Below, piece by piece: positions 6,416 to 12,668 of a stretch of 12,668 nt of DNA. Under the pieces are notes generated by a model that was not told where the DNA came from, ran no database searches, and worked only from the letters and a program-made list of their open reading frames with translations. The position numbers and the translations under genes are program-made. Source of the stretch: Treponema sp. (GTDB lineage: Bacteria > Spirochaetota > Spirochaetia > Treponematales > Breznakiellaceae). Position 1 is the stretch's first letter. The number at the start of each line of letters is the position of its first letter. Location: assembly GCA_009786675.1 (NCBI GenBank), contig WQRP01000014.1, forward strand, positions 6,480 to 19,147. The letters are read 5' to 3'.

Positions 6416-7858
6416 ATGACTGCGAAACTTATCCGTGAAATACTGGCCCAGACCCCCGCATCGCAGGAAACCGAGGTGCGGGGCTGGGTCAGGACGAAAA
6501 GGGAAACCAAGAACCTGGTCTTTGTCGAGGTGAACGACGGATCCTGCCGCGCCGGCATACAGTGCACGTTCGACCGCGGCGCGGCCGGGGAAACCGAGGC
6601 CGCGCTTGCCCTACTCGGCACCGGCGCGTCCGTGGCCGTTTCCGGCAAGCTAATCCCCTCCCCCGCCTCCGGGCAGACGGTCGAGCTTGCCGCCGAATCG
6701 CTTAGGGTGCTGGGCGAGGCCCCGGCGGAAAACCGAGAGGCCGTGCCGGAGTACCTTGGAATTCCCGCGTACCCGTTGCAGAAAAAGCGGCACTCCATGG
6801 AGTTCCTTAGGGAGATCGCCCACCTTCGGCCCCGGACGAACACCTTCGGCGCGGTGGCCCGCGTCCGCAGCCGCATGTCATACGCGATACACCGGTACTT
6901 CAACGAGAACGGCTTCCAGTACGTACACACGCCGATAATCACGTCGGCGGACGGGGAAGGCGCGGGGGCGATGTTCCAGGTGACGACCCTGGACATCGAG
7001 GCGATGTCGGCGTCGGCGAAACCCGGGCAAGTCGATTACGCAAGGGACTTTTTCGGCAAGAAAACCTTCCTAACCGTTACCGGCCAGCTTGAGGGGGAAG
7101 CCTACGCCTGCGCCCTTTCGCGCATCTACACCTTCGGCCCCACCTTTCGCGCGGAAAACTCCAACACCAGCCGGCACCTGGCCGAGTTCTGGATGATAGA
7201 GCCGGAGATCGCCTTTTTCGATCTGAACGACAACATGGCCCTGGCCGAGGACTTTCTCAAATATATCTTCCGCGCGGCCCTGGAGGAATGCGCCGACGAC
7301 CTGGCCTTTTTCGACGCGCACGTCGAGAAGGGCATAATCGACACGCTGGCCCATGTGGTGGATTCCAAATTCGCCCACATAACCTACACCGACGCGGTGC
7401 GGGAGCTGGAAAAGGCCGTGGCCGGCGGAACCTCCTTCGAGTTCCTTCCGCGCTGGGGCAGCGACCTGCAAAGCGAGCACGAGAAGTACCTGACCGAAAA
7501 GGTTGTCGGCGGCCCGGTAATCGTTACCGACTACCCTAGGGACATAAAGGCTTTCTATATGAAGCAGAATGACGACGGCAAGACGGTGCGGGCGATGGAC
7601 GTGCTGGTTCCCAGGATCGGCGAGATAATCGGCGGCTCGCAGCGCGAGGAGGATCTGGGCAAGCTCTGCAGTCGCATGAACGAGCTTGGGATGAACGTCG
7701 GGGATTACTCGTGGTTCCTGGATCTGCGGCGTTACGGCACGGTTCCCCACGCGGGTTTCGGGCTGGGCTTCGAGCGGCTGATTCAGTACGTTACAGGCAT
7801 GGGCAACATCAGGGACGTGATCCCGTTCCCGCGCGCCGTGGGGCAGGCGGATTTTTGA
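6416..7858 (+). CDS. asnS: Asparaginyl-tRNA synthetase
   Basis: 480 residues; family members are about 430-470. The enzyme charges tRNA-Asn with asparagine using ATP, in the cytosol. An N-terminal OB-fold anticodon-binding domain (about 18-105, [22 protein letters not shown]) precedes a class II catalytic core. Motif 2 is at about 240-264 ([10 protein letters not shown], then EFWMIEPE) and motif 3 at 447-455 (GFGLGFERL), followed by IRDVIPFPR at 465-473. The motif-2 context with [10 protein letters not shown] and the DVIPFPR end separate it from AspRS and LysRS. An Asn-specific synthetase means the cell need not rely on transamidation for Asn-tRNA. The start at 6416 has a -10 box 6 nt before it and no Shine-Dalgarno. 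The stop overlaps or closely precedes the carboxypeptidase start, so the two are probably co-transcribed. Confidence 0.97.
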   Translation: MTAKLIREILAQTPASQETEVRGWVRTKRETKNLVFVEVNDGSCRAGIQCTFDRGAAGETEAALALLGTGASVAVSGKLIPSPASGQTVELAAESLRVLGEAPAENREAVPEYLGIPAYPLQKKRHSMEFLREIAHLRPRTNTFGAVARVRSRMSYAIHRYFNENGFQYVHTPIITSADGEGAGAMFQVTTLDIEAMSASAKPGQVDYARDFFGKKTFLTVTGQLEGEAYACALSRIYTFGPTFRAENSNTSRHLAEFWMIEPEIAFFDLNDNMALAEDFLKYIFRAALEECADDLAFFDAHVEKGIIDTLAHVVDSKFAHITYTDAVRELEKAVAGGTSFEFLPRWGSDLQSEHEKYLTEKVVGGPVIVTDYPRDIKAFYMKQNDDGKTVRAMDVLVPRIGEIIGGSQREEDLGKLCSRMNELGMNVGDYSWFLDLRRYGTVPHAGFGLGFERLIQYVTGMGNIRDVIPFPRAVGQADF

Positions 7859-7860
7859 GG
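7857..7860 (+). promoter_or_regulatory. Shine-Dalgarno GAGG spanning the asnS stop
   Basis: GAGG at 7857-7860 shares bases with the asnS stop TGA (7856-7858) and lies 9 nt before the TTG at 7870. It supports translational coupling and the TTG start of the carboxypeptidase. Confidence 0.55.
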
Positions 7861-7869
7861 CTCGTTGCA

Positions 7870-9171
7870 TTGAAGCCCATAGTCTTCGGCCTGTTCCTGC
7901 TGCTTTTTTGCGGCGCGGCACTTTTTTCGCATGACATCCGGCAGCCCGGGATTCACGGGTTTGCCCGGTACGCCGCCGCTCAAAACGCCCACGCGCCAGG
8001 GATAAGCTTTTACACCCCTCCCCTTCTGGTGCCCCACCTTTCCGGCGCCCCGGACATCTCCGCGACTGCGGCGGTTCTGATCGACGCGGCCACCGGCACG
8101 GTGCTTTACGCCAGGAACCCCGGACTGGAAATTCCCCCGGCCTCGCTGGCCAAGGTAGTGGCGATGCACCTGGTGCTGAACGAGGTTGCCCGGGGAGGAG
8201 CCTCCCTGGACGAGATAGTGCCGATAGGTATCGAAAGCTGGGCGCGGAACCAGCCGCCCTTTTCCAGCCTGATGTTCCTGGAGCCCGGGCAGACCGTGAC
8301 GCTTAGGGAACTGATGCTCGGGCTGGCCGTCCCGTCCGGGAACGACGCCTCGGTGGCCGTGGCCATGCGCTTTTCCCCCTCGGTGGACGAGTTCACCGCC
8401 GAGATGACCCGTGAAATGCGCCGCATGGGTTTAACCAGAACCCGCTTCGTCGAGCCCTCCGGCATTTCCGCCGACAACATGACCACAGCCGCCGAGTTCG
8501 CGTCCTTTACCCGCGAGTACCTTAGGCGGCACCCGCAAAGCCTTGCCGAGTTCCATTCTGTGCGGGAGTTCGCCTTTCCCACCGCCGCCAACGTGCGGCC
8601 GGCGCTCCGGGCAAACCCCGGAACCATCGTGCAGGAAATCCGCAATACCCTGCTGTGGACCTTCCCCGGCGTCGACGGCCTAAAGACCGGCTTTATCCCC
8701 GCGTCCGGCTTTAACGTCGCGCTTACCGCCGCGCGGGACGGCACGCGCCTTATCGCGGTAATCCTGGGATCCCCGACCGCCGCCAACCGCAACCGCGACG
8801 GCGACCTGCTCCTTTCGTGGGCCTTCGAGAATTTCAGAACCGTCCGGCCGGCGACGCCTGGCATCGAGCCGGTGCGCCTGTGGAAAGGCAGGGACAGGCA
8901 TGTCGCGTTGCGGCCGGCGGAACCGCTGGAGTTCACCGCCCCGACCGGCCGCCTTGGCGACCGCGCCACGCCCCTCCTGTTCGCCGTGGAAACCGACGGG
9001 CCGCTTGTCGCCCCCCTGCCCGCCTTTCACCCGGCCGGCTGGCTGGTATTCGCCGACGAGGCGGGCGAGGTCCACCGGGTAAGGCTTGTCACGACCAGGG
9101 AATACAGGCAGGGAAACTTCCTAAGGCGGGTTTGGGGCGCGATAAGGCTTTTCTTTATGAGGGGGAACTAG
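7870..9171 (+). CDS. dacA: D-alanyl-D-alanine carboxypeptidase (peptidase S11, PBP5/DacA type)
   Basis: 433 residues from the TTG at 7870; an in-frame TTG at 7855, overlapping the asnS stop, is the alternative. No ATG or GTG fits, and the frame that continues further back lies inside asnS. Numbering from 7870, residues 2-20 form a signal peptide (KPIVFGLFLLLFCGAALFS). The three penicilloyl-serine transferase motifs are S92-L-A-K95 (nucleophile S92), S156-G-N158 and K272-T-G274. A C-terminal beta domain like that of PBP5 follows (about 330-410), then an amphipathic tail (FLRRVWGAIRLFFM) that would hold the enzyme on the periplasmic face of the inner membrane. It trims the terminal D-Ala of peptidoglycan stem peptides. 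The letter in the symbol is conventional; paralogues dacB-type and dacF-type cannot be fully excluded. It ends in a stop shared with the convergent LamG gene. Confidence 0.92.
   Translation: MKPIVFGLFLLLFCGAALFSHDIRQPGIHGFARYAAAQNAHAPGISFYTPPLLVPHLSGAPDISATAAVLIDAATGTVLYARNPGLEIPPASLAKVVAMHLVLNEVARGGASLDEIVPIGIESWARNQPPFSSLMFLEPGQTVTLRELMLGLAVPSGNDASVAVAMRFSPSVDEFTAEMTREMRRMGLTRTRFVEPSGISADNMTTAAEFASFTREYLRRHPQSLAEFHSVREFAFPTAANVRPALRANPGTIVQEIRNTLLWTFPGVDGLKTGFIPASGFNVALTAARDGTRLIAVILGSPTAANRNRDGDLLLSWAFENFRTVRPATPGIEPVRLWKGRDRHVALRPAEPLEFTAPTGRLGDRATPLLFAVETDGPLVAPLPAFHPAGWLVFADEAGEVHRVRLVTTREYRQGNFLRRVWGAIRLFFMRGN
9168..9171. other. CTAG shared by two convergent stop codons
   Basis: The palindrome CTAG gives TAG to the carboxypeptidase (9169-9171, +) and TAG to the LamG gene (9170-9168, -). 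The two genes overlap by 3 nt and there is no room for a terminator between them. Confidence 0.95.
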
Positions 9172-10820
9172 CGCCCCGGCAGGGGCCTGGCGCGCGCCTC
9201 GTTGGAGAACTCCCCGACATGGGGCGAGACCGAGCCGTCGAGCAGGTGGTTCGATCCCAGGCTGCTGTAGGCGGCGACGCGGAAAAAGTACAGTGTGCCG
9301 TTCTGCAGGCCCTCGATCACGACCGAGTTCCGCATACCCACGCTGATGGGCGACGGGCCAAGCGCGGCTCCCTCGCCGAAGAACTCGTTGCCGGCGATCC
9401 CGTAATAGACAAGGTATCCCAGGGCGTTGCTGTTCGGGCTGTGCCTCCAGGTAAGGTGCACCGCGCCGTCCATCGCCACCGCCACAAGGCGGGTCGGGGG
9501 CAGGGGCGGCTCGTCGCGCAGAAAAACAAGGCTTAGCTCCTCTAGATAGGGGCTGGTCTCGCCGTCGGCCGACGGGTAAAAGTCAACCGCGATCTGCACG
9601 TAGCGACCGACGACGTCCCCGGCGACGTCCTGGCCGGGCGTCACGGCCAGCCAGGGGCCGTCCCAGCGGAAAGGATTGTCCGAGGCTCGAACGAAAAACT
9701 GCATCTCCGAATCGTCGGCGAAGCGAAACCTCCCGTTGCGCCGGAACTCGCTAGAGGCACTCCGGTCCCGCACCGAAGCCCTGCCGCCAGAGGCCCCCAG
9801 CATCAGCAAGCGGTTGTTTCCAGGGCCAAGGTCTATCGCCCTGGTCTCGATCCGGCCGCCGCCCAGCGGGTACCTTCGCGTCGCCGCGGCCGGCAAGAAA
9901 TCGCCCTGGATCCTGAACTCGTCCATCATCCCCGTAAAGTTGCCGCCAAGGACAAAACTGCCGCTCTCGCCGGCCACCGGCGTGTAGACCTCGCCGCCCT
10001 CGCGCCCCGTGGAAGTAACGTGCGCGATGGCCTCGGGCCTGCCGTTTACCAGGTACTCAAGCATACCGGTTTCGGCGTCGAAACGGACAAGGTGGTGGCT
10101 CCAGGTCCTGGGAACAAGCGGCGTCATGCCGGAAAGCGTAACGTCGATGCTCGCCGCGCGATCCGGGGAACTGAAAAAATTGGTGAAGGTCCAGTGCAGG
10201 CGGTTCCTGGACGACATGACCAGAATACGCTGGAAGGCGAAGTCCGCGGCGGCCGCCGCCGGCACCATTTGATAGGGCCGTCGCGGGCGGGCGGAAACCC
10301 ATTGAAGGATCTGCTCGCCGTTTTCCATGTTAAGCGGGTACAGCCAGAACTCCAGGGTAAAGTCGCGGATGTTGTTGCCCGGGAAAAACAAGGCCGAACC
10401 GCTCCTGGGCGTGACCACCAGCGGCCCGCCGTCGGCCACGTTCCGGGGGTGGAAGGCCCCGGCAAGCGCGGGCGAGGTCCCGGGAAAAAGGACGGCCCCG
10501 GAACCGGCCCTGGCCTGCCCCCGGCCAACAGCCACAAGATCCGGGGAAGCGTAGACGGCGTAACGGCCCATCGAATCCCTGAAGCGGCCGGGGCTCCCCT
10601 CGTCAAAGGAAAGCGCCAGATCCTGGGATCCGGAAACGCGCTCGGAGGACAATAGGAGCACGGGACCAGGCCGGATCATCCCTTCCCGGATAAGGCCCGT
10701 CCTGTAGTCGGCCATGCCCCAGATCTCGTCGCCCGTAAACCTTACGGTGCGCTCCTCGAAGGAGTACAGGCTGCCTAAGGCCAGAAAGAGAAAGTAGACT
10801 GCGGCAATAAGGTTTTTCAT
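9168..10820 (-). CDS. Secreted protein with LamG-like, discoidin-like and fibronectin type III domains
   Basis: 550 residues from the ATG at 10820. The frame is open 15 codons further, but only here does a signal peptide (about 1-20, KNLIAAVYFLFLALGSLYS) follow a promoter. Residues about 136-305 look like a LamG/concanavalin-type jelly roll: ALFFPG-x3-RDFTLEFWLYP, W-x-HHLVRFD, VNG, and a closing GGNFTGMMDEFRI. Residues about 316-435 are a beta domain that ends with RYVQIAVDFYPS and SPYLEELSLVF, like F5/8 or discoidin domains. Residues about 437-550 are an FN3 domain (PPTRLVAVAMDGAVHLTW, GYLVYYG, GTLYFFRVAAYSS, EFSNEA). Such combinations bind carbohydrate or protein in the periplasm or at the surface; the target is not known. 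It is convergent with the carboxypeptidase and divergent from sua5. Confidence 0.83.
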   Translation of the reverse strand: MKNLIAAVYFLFLALGSLYSFEERTVRFTGDEIWGMADYRTGLIREGMIRPGPVLLLSSERVSGSQDLALSFDEGSPGRFRDSMGRYAVYASPDLVAVGRGQARAGSGAVLFPGTSPALAGAFHPRNVADGGPLVVTPRSGSALFFPGNNIRDFTLEFWLYPLNMENGEQILQWVSARPRRPYQMVPAAAAADFAFQRILVMSSRNRLHWTFTNFFSSPDRAASIDVTLSGMTPLVPRTWSHHLVRFDAETGMLEYLVNGRPEAIAHVTSTGREGGEVYTPVAGESGSFVLGGNFTGMMDEFRIQGDFLPAAATRRYPLGGGRIETRAIDLGPGNNRLLMLGASGGRASVRDRSASSEFRRNGRFRFADDSEMQFFVRASDNPFRWDGPWLAVTPGQDVAGDVVGRYVQIAVDFYPSADGETSPYLEELSLVFLRDEPPLPPTRLVAVAMDGAVHLTWRHSPNSNALGYLVYYGIAGNEFFGEGAALGPSPISVGMRNSVVIEGLQNGTLYFFRVAAYSSLGSNHLLDGSVSPHVGEFSNEARARPLPGR

Positions 10821-10836
10821 GTGTCCCACTCGGTAT

Positions 10837-10865
10837 ATTATCGGCAGAAAGCGGGTCGATATCAA
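10837..10865 (-). promoter_or_regulatory. Promoter for the LamG/FN3 gene
   Basis: On the - strand TTGATA (10865-10860, 5 of 6 matches), a 17-nt spacer and GATAAT (10842-10837, 5 of 6). It lies 16 nt before the ATG at 10820, giving a leader of about 10 nt. It is back to back with the sua5 promoter. Confidence 0.75.
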
Positions 10866-10874
10866 CCAAACACC

Positions 10875-10904
10875 TTGCCAGCCCCGGGCGGTTTTCGGTA
10901 TCGT
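10875..10904 (+). promoter_or_regulatory. Promoter for sua5 (leaderless)
   Basis: TTGCCA (10875-10880, 5 of 6), an 18-nt spacer and TATCGT (10899-10904, 4 of 6), then 5 nt to the ATG at 10910. The -35 boxes of this and the divergent LamG promoter are 9 nt apart. Confidence 0.6.
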
Positions 10905-10909
10905 GTTTC

Positions 10910-11926
10910 ATGCCCACTTTAAAAGCCTGCGACGAATCGATCAGCCGGGCGGCGCAAGTAATTTCCCGCGGCGGGCTGGTGGCGTTTCCCACGGAAACGG
11001 TCTACGGCCTTGGCGGCGACGCCTTTAACCCCGAATCCCTGGCGAAAATCTTCGAGGCCAAAGGCCGCCCTAGATTCGACCCGCTGATTGTCCACATAGC
11101 CGATCTTGGGACGCTGGAAAAAGTCGCCGACCTTTCCCCCCTGGACGCCGCCGCGCGAAAAAACCTTTCCCTATTAACGGAAAACCTATGGCCGGGCCCC
11201 CTGACGCTGGTTCTGCCCAAGCGGAAGGCCATTCCGGATCTCGCCACAAGCGGCCTGCCCAGCGTCGCGATCCGGCTTCCCGCCCACGAAACGGCGCGGC
11301 GGCTAATCGCCCTTTCCACGGGGGCCGTGGCCGCCCCCAGCGCGAACCCCTTCGGCTATCTAAGCCCCACGCTGGCCGAACACGTTTCACGGACGCTTGG
11401 GGAAAAGGTCGATCTGATCCTAGACGGGGGCCCCTCGCGGGTCGGCCTGGAATCCACCGTGCTGGATCTGTGCAACGGGCAACCGACGATACTCCGCCCG
11501 GGCGGCACGCCCAAAGAGGCAATCGAGGCTCTAATCGGAGGGGTCATCGCCGACGGCTTCGCCGGGGGTTCCGCCGGCGCCCTGCCCTCCCCCGGCCTGC
11601 TAAAAAGCCATTACGCCCCGCGAAGCCCCCTTGCCGTGCACGAAGGCGAGCCCCCGGGCAAGGAAGAAGGCGCGGCGTTTCTGTTTTTCGACGGGGCGTC
11701 CCGCGACAGGTGGGCCTTCCGCCATGGGCCGGCCTCGGGGCAAGCGCCGGAAACGGCCGTCCTTTCCGAAACGGGGGACGCGGTCGAGGCGGCGGCGCGG
11801 CTTTTCCAAACCCTACACGAACTAGATTGCCTAAGCCCGAAAAGAATACACGCACAGCTTGCCCCGGAACGGGGGCTTGGCATGGCCATAAACGATCGCC
11901 TTCGCCGGGCAAGCGCTTGCGAATAA
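10910..11926 (+). CDS. sua5: Threonylcarbamoyl-AMP synthase, long Sua5 form
   Basis: 338 residues. This enzyme makes threonylcarbamoyl-AMP from threonine, bicarbonate and ATP, the first step of the t6A37 modification of tRNAs that read ANN codons. The YrdC domain (about 10-208) shows FPTETVYGLGGDA (26-38), KGRP-x4-PLIVH (51-62), WPGPLTLVL (94-102), VAIRLPAH (119-126), AAPSANPFG (141-149), STVLDL (182-187) and ILRPGG (194-199). The linker SPGLLKSHYAPRSPL (227-241) and a Rossmann-like C-terminal domain (about 242-338) mark the long Sua5 form as opposed to short TsaC. The other t6A genes (tsaB, tsaD, tsaE) are not in the window. Start supported by the promoter directly before it. It converges on the Vsr gene with a 14-nt gap. 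Confidence 0.95.
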   Translation: MPTLKACDESISRAAQVISRGGLVAFPTETVYGLGGDAFNPESLAKIFEAKGRPRFDPLIVHIADLGTLEKVADLSPLDAAARKNLSLLTENLWPGPLTLVLPKRKAIPDLATSGLPSVAIRLPAHETARRLIALSTGAVAAPSANPFGYLSPTLAEHVSRTLGEKVDLILDGGPSRVGLESTVLDLCNGQPTILRPGGTPKEAIEALIGGVIADGFAGGSAGALPSPGLLKSHYAPRSPLAVHEGEPPGKEEGAAFLFFDGASRDRWAFRHGPASGQAPETAVLSETGDAVEAAARLFQTLHELDCLSPKRIHAQLAPERGLGMAINDRLRRASACE

Positions 11927-11940
11927 TCGCAAGCTTGCGA
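11909..11940. repeat. Tandem palindromes at the sua5-vsr junction
   Basis: A 12-bp perfect palindrome (11909-11920, core AAGCGCTT) is followed by a 14-bp perfect palindrome (11927-11940, core AAGCTT). Their facing halves also pair with each other as an 8-bp stem with a 4-nt loop (11915-11922 with 11927-11934). The second palindrome fills the whole gap between the sua5 stop and the vsr stop. There is no T-run. It may act as a bidirectional transcript end or as a binding site. Confidence 0.75.
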
Positions 11941-12462
11941 TCAGCCGTAATCGGGGGCCTGTTCGGCAACCATAAGCGATTCGTCGGTTTCCACCAGTTC
12001 ATATAGGTATTCGGCGGCAACGGGATCGGCCCTTGCCTGGAGTATCGCCTCTTTTACCTCGGCAACGCACAGGTCAAGGTTTTTTTCGATATCCCTGCCC
12101 CAAAAGCGAAGAATAGTCCAGCCAAGCGCGGTAAGCCGCCGTTCGTTGCCGGTGTCCCTTTCGATGTTGCGCTCGATTTTTCGGATCCAGAAATCGCGGC
12201 GGGTTTTCAGCCTTTCCCTTACAAGGTTCCAGTCCTTGCCGTGCCAGAATTCCCCGTCGCAGAAGATTGCGATTTTGTGCCTGGTAATCGCGATGTCCGG
12301 CTTCCCAGGCAAGCCCTTGAAATTTTTCCGGTAGCGTATGCCGTCACGCCACAGGGCCTTGCGAAAAGCAACCTCGATTTTGGTGTCCGTGCTCCTGACC
12401 CGGCTCATGGTGAAACTGCGAATTTCGTCCTTGCTTCTGCCCGGTACGGGTTTTTTCTTCAC
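11941..12462 (-). CDS. vsr: Vsr-type DNA mismatch endonuclease (very short patch repair), zinc-free variant
   Basis: 173 residues from a GTG at 12462; an ATG at 12408 (Met19) is possible but the conserved region seems to begin before it. Vsr nicks 5' of the T in T:G mismatches formed by deamination of 5-methylcytosine. Family marks are FTMSRVRSTDTKIE (17-30), LPGKPD (51-56, metal-binding D56), FCDGEFWHG (67-75, with H74 at the catalytic His position), FWIRKIERNIERD (91-103) and LGWTILRFW (113-121). In the E. coli enzyme the stretch after FWH carries zinc-binding His and Cys; here it reads GKDWNL, so that zinc site is absent, as in a known variant group. About 33 extra residues follow the core. 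Base composition is lower in GC than in sua5, which suits acquisition. A partner cytosine methyltransferase is not in the window. Confidence 0.88.
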   Translation of the reverse strand: MKKKPVPGRSKDEIRSFTMSRVRSTDTKIEVAFRKALWRDGIRYRKNFKGLPGKPDIAITRHKIAIFCDGEFWHGKDWNLVRERLKTRRDFWIRKIERNIERDTGNERRLTALGWTILRFWGRDIEKNLDLCVAEVKEAILQARADPVAAEYLYELVETDESLMVAEQAPDYG

Positions 12463-12465
12463 TGC

Positions 12466-12668
12466 CTAAAGTGGAAGCCTTGCCCATAACGACTCAAGGG
12501 AAATCTCGAGGCCGTCAAGCACGGTAACGGGAATGCGGTCGTTGTCGTTGTAGGCCGTGATGATGTAACGTCCGTCCTCATAAATATGGACGCTGACGCT
12601 CTTTAGTTCCGGATCGACCACCCAGTATTCGCGCACCTTGGCCTTTAGGTAATAATTGAATTTGCGAA
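12466..12668 (-). CDS. Uma2-family endonuclease-like protein, C-terminal part only
   Basis: The last 66 codons of a gene that enters from the right edge, with a TAG stop at 12468-12466. The translation shows KFNYYLKAKVREYWVVDP, then SVSVHIYEDGRY, then IPVTVLDGLEISLESLW, which is the C-terminal pattern of the Uma2 (DUF820) family, a restriction-endonuclease-like fold with unknown role that is often present in many copies. The catalytic acidic residues would lie upstream, outside the window. The gap to the Vsr start is 3 nt, so the two are likely translated from one mRNA. Confidence 0.8.
   Translation of the reverse strand, partial: RKFNYYLKAKVREYWVVDPELKSVSVHIYEDGRYIITAYNDNDRIPVTVLDGLEISLESLWARLPL

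Noticed and set aside
7711..7869. N-terminal extension of the carboxypeptidase inside asnS
   Set aside because: Low-complexity Arg/Gly/Ala-rich translation inside the asnS motif-3 region; the signal peptide begins only after 7870.
11188..12006. A long open frame on the + strand in another frame of sua5
   Set aside because: Arg/Pro-rich shadow of the YrdC-domain gene that runs into vsr on the opposite strand.
1..12668. tRNA or rRNA genes, CRISPR arrays, insertion sequences
   Set aside because: No cloverleaf, rRNA-like stretch, regularly spaced direct repeat or transposase frame with terminal inverted repeats was seen on either strand.

Overview
The window most resembles a chromosome segment of a GC-rich spirochaete in or near Treponema. 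This rests on the two small spirochaete-style lipoproteins, the Ig-like repeat protein with an Lcl/DUF1566-type C-terminus, the DUF3791-like gene pair and the zinc-free Vsr type. The lineage is an inference; no rRNA or other marker is present. The promoters that can be read are ordinary sigma-70 types.

Layout. (1) Bases 1-3497 are a surface/accessory block on the + strand. It holds the 3' part of a large choice-of-anchor-D-type repeat protein ending in a C-type-lectin-like Lcl domain, a strong hairpin, and two paralogous lipoproteins, one carrying an extra inserted domain. (2) Bases 3514-11926 are a GC-rich housekeeping core. A Cof-type HAD phosphatase (-) diverges from a sugar-phosphate isomerase/epimerase-like TIM barrel (+). 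Then follow a two-gene unit of small cytosolic proteins (DUF3791-like plus companion), a membrane-anchored protein with a duplicated zinc-ribbon-like motif, asparaginyl-tRNA synthetase (asnS) overlapped by or abutting a D-Ala-D-Ala carboxypeptidase, a secreted LamG/FN3 protein (-) convergent with the carboxypeptidase, and a long-form Sua5 (TsaC-type) threonylcarbamoyl-AMP synthase (+). (3) Bases 11941-12668 are a lower-GC accessory edge on the - strand: a Vsr-type endonuclease and the 3' end of an Uma2-family nuclease-like gene.

How the genes work together. Translation fidelity (asnS, sua5), cell wall maturation (carboxypeptidase) and small-molecule metabolism (HAD, TIM barrel) are independent single-gene or two-gene units. 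The most consistent signal is promoter placement. Six genes that start a transcript have a -10 hexamer ending only 5-10 nt before the start codon, so their mRNAs should be leaderless or nearly so; a seventh (the LamG/FN3 gene) would have a leader of about 10 nt. The clear internal genes (second lipoprotein, DUF3791 companion, carboxypeptidase) instead have Shine-Dalgarno sequences. A second window-wide signal is near absence of CTGAG/CTCAG against many CTAAG/CTTAG words. No RNA gene, insertion sequence or CRISPR array was seen, and no stretch longer than about 155 bases lacks a gene.
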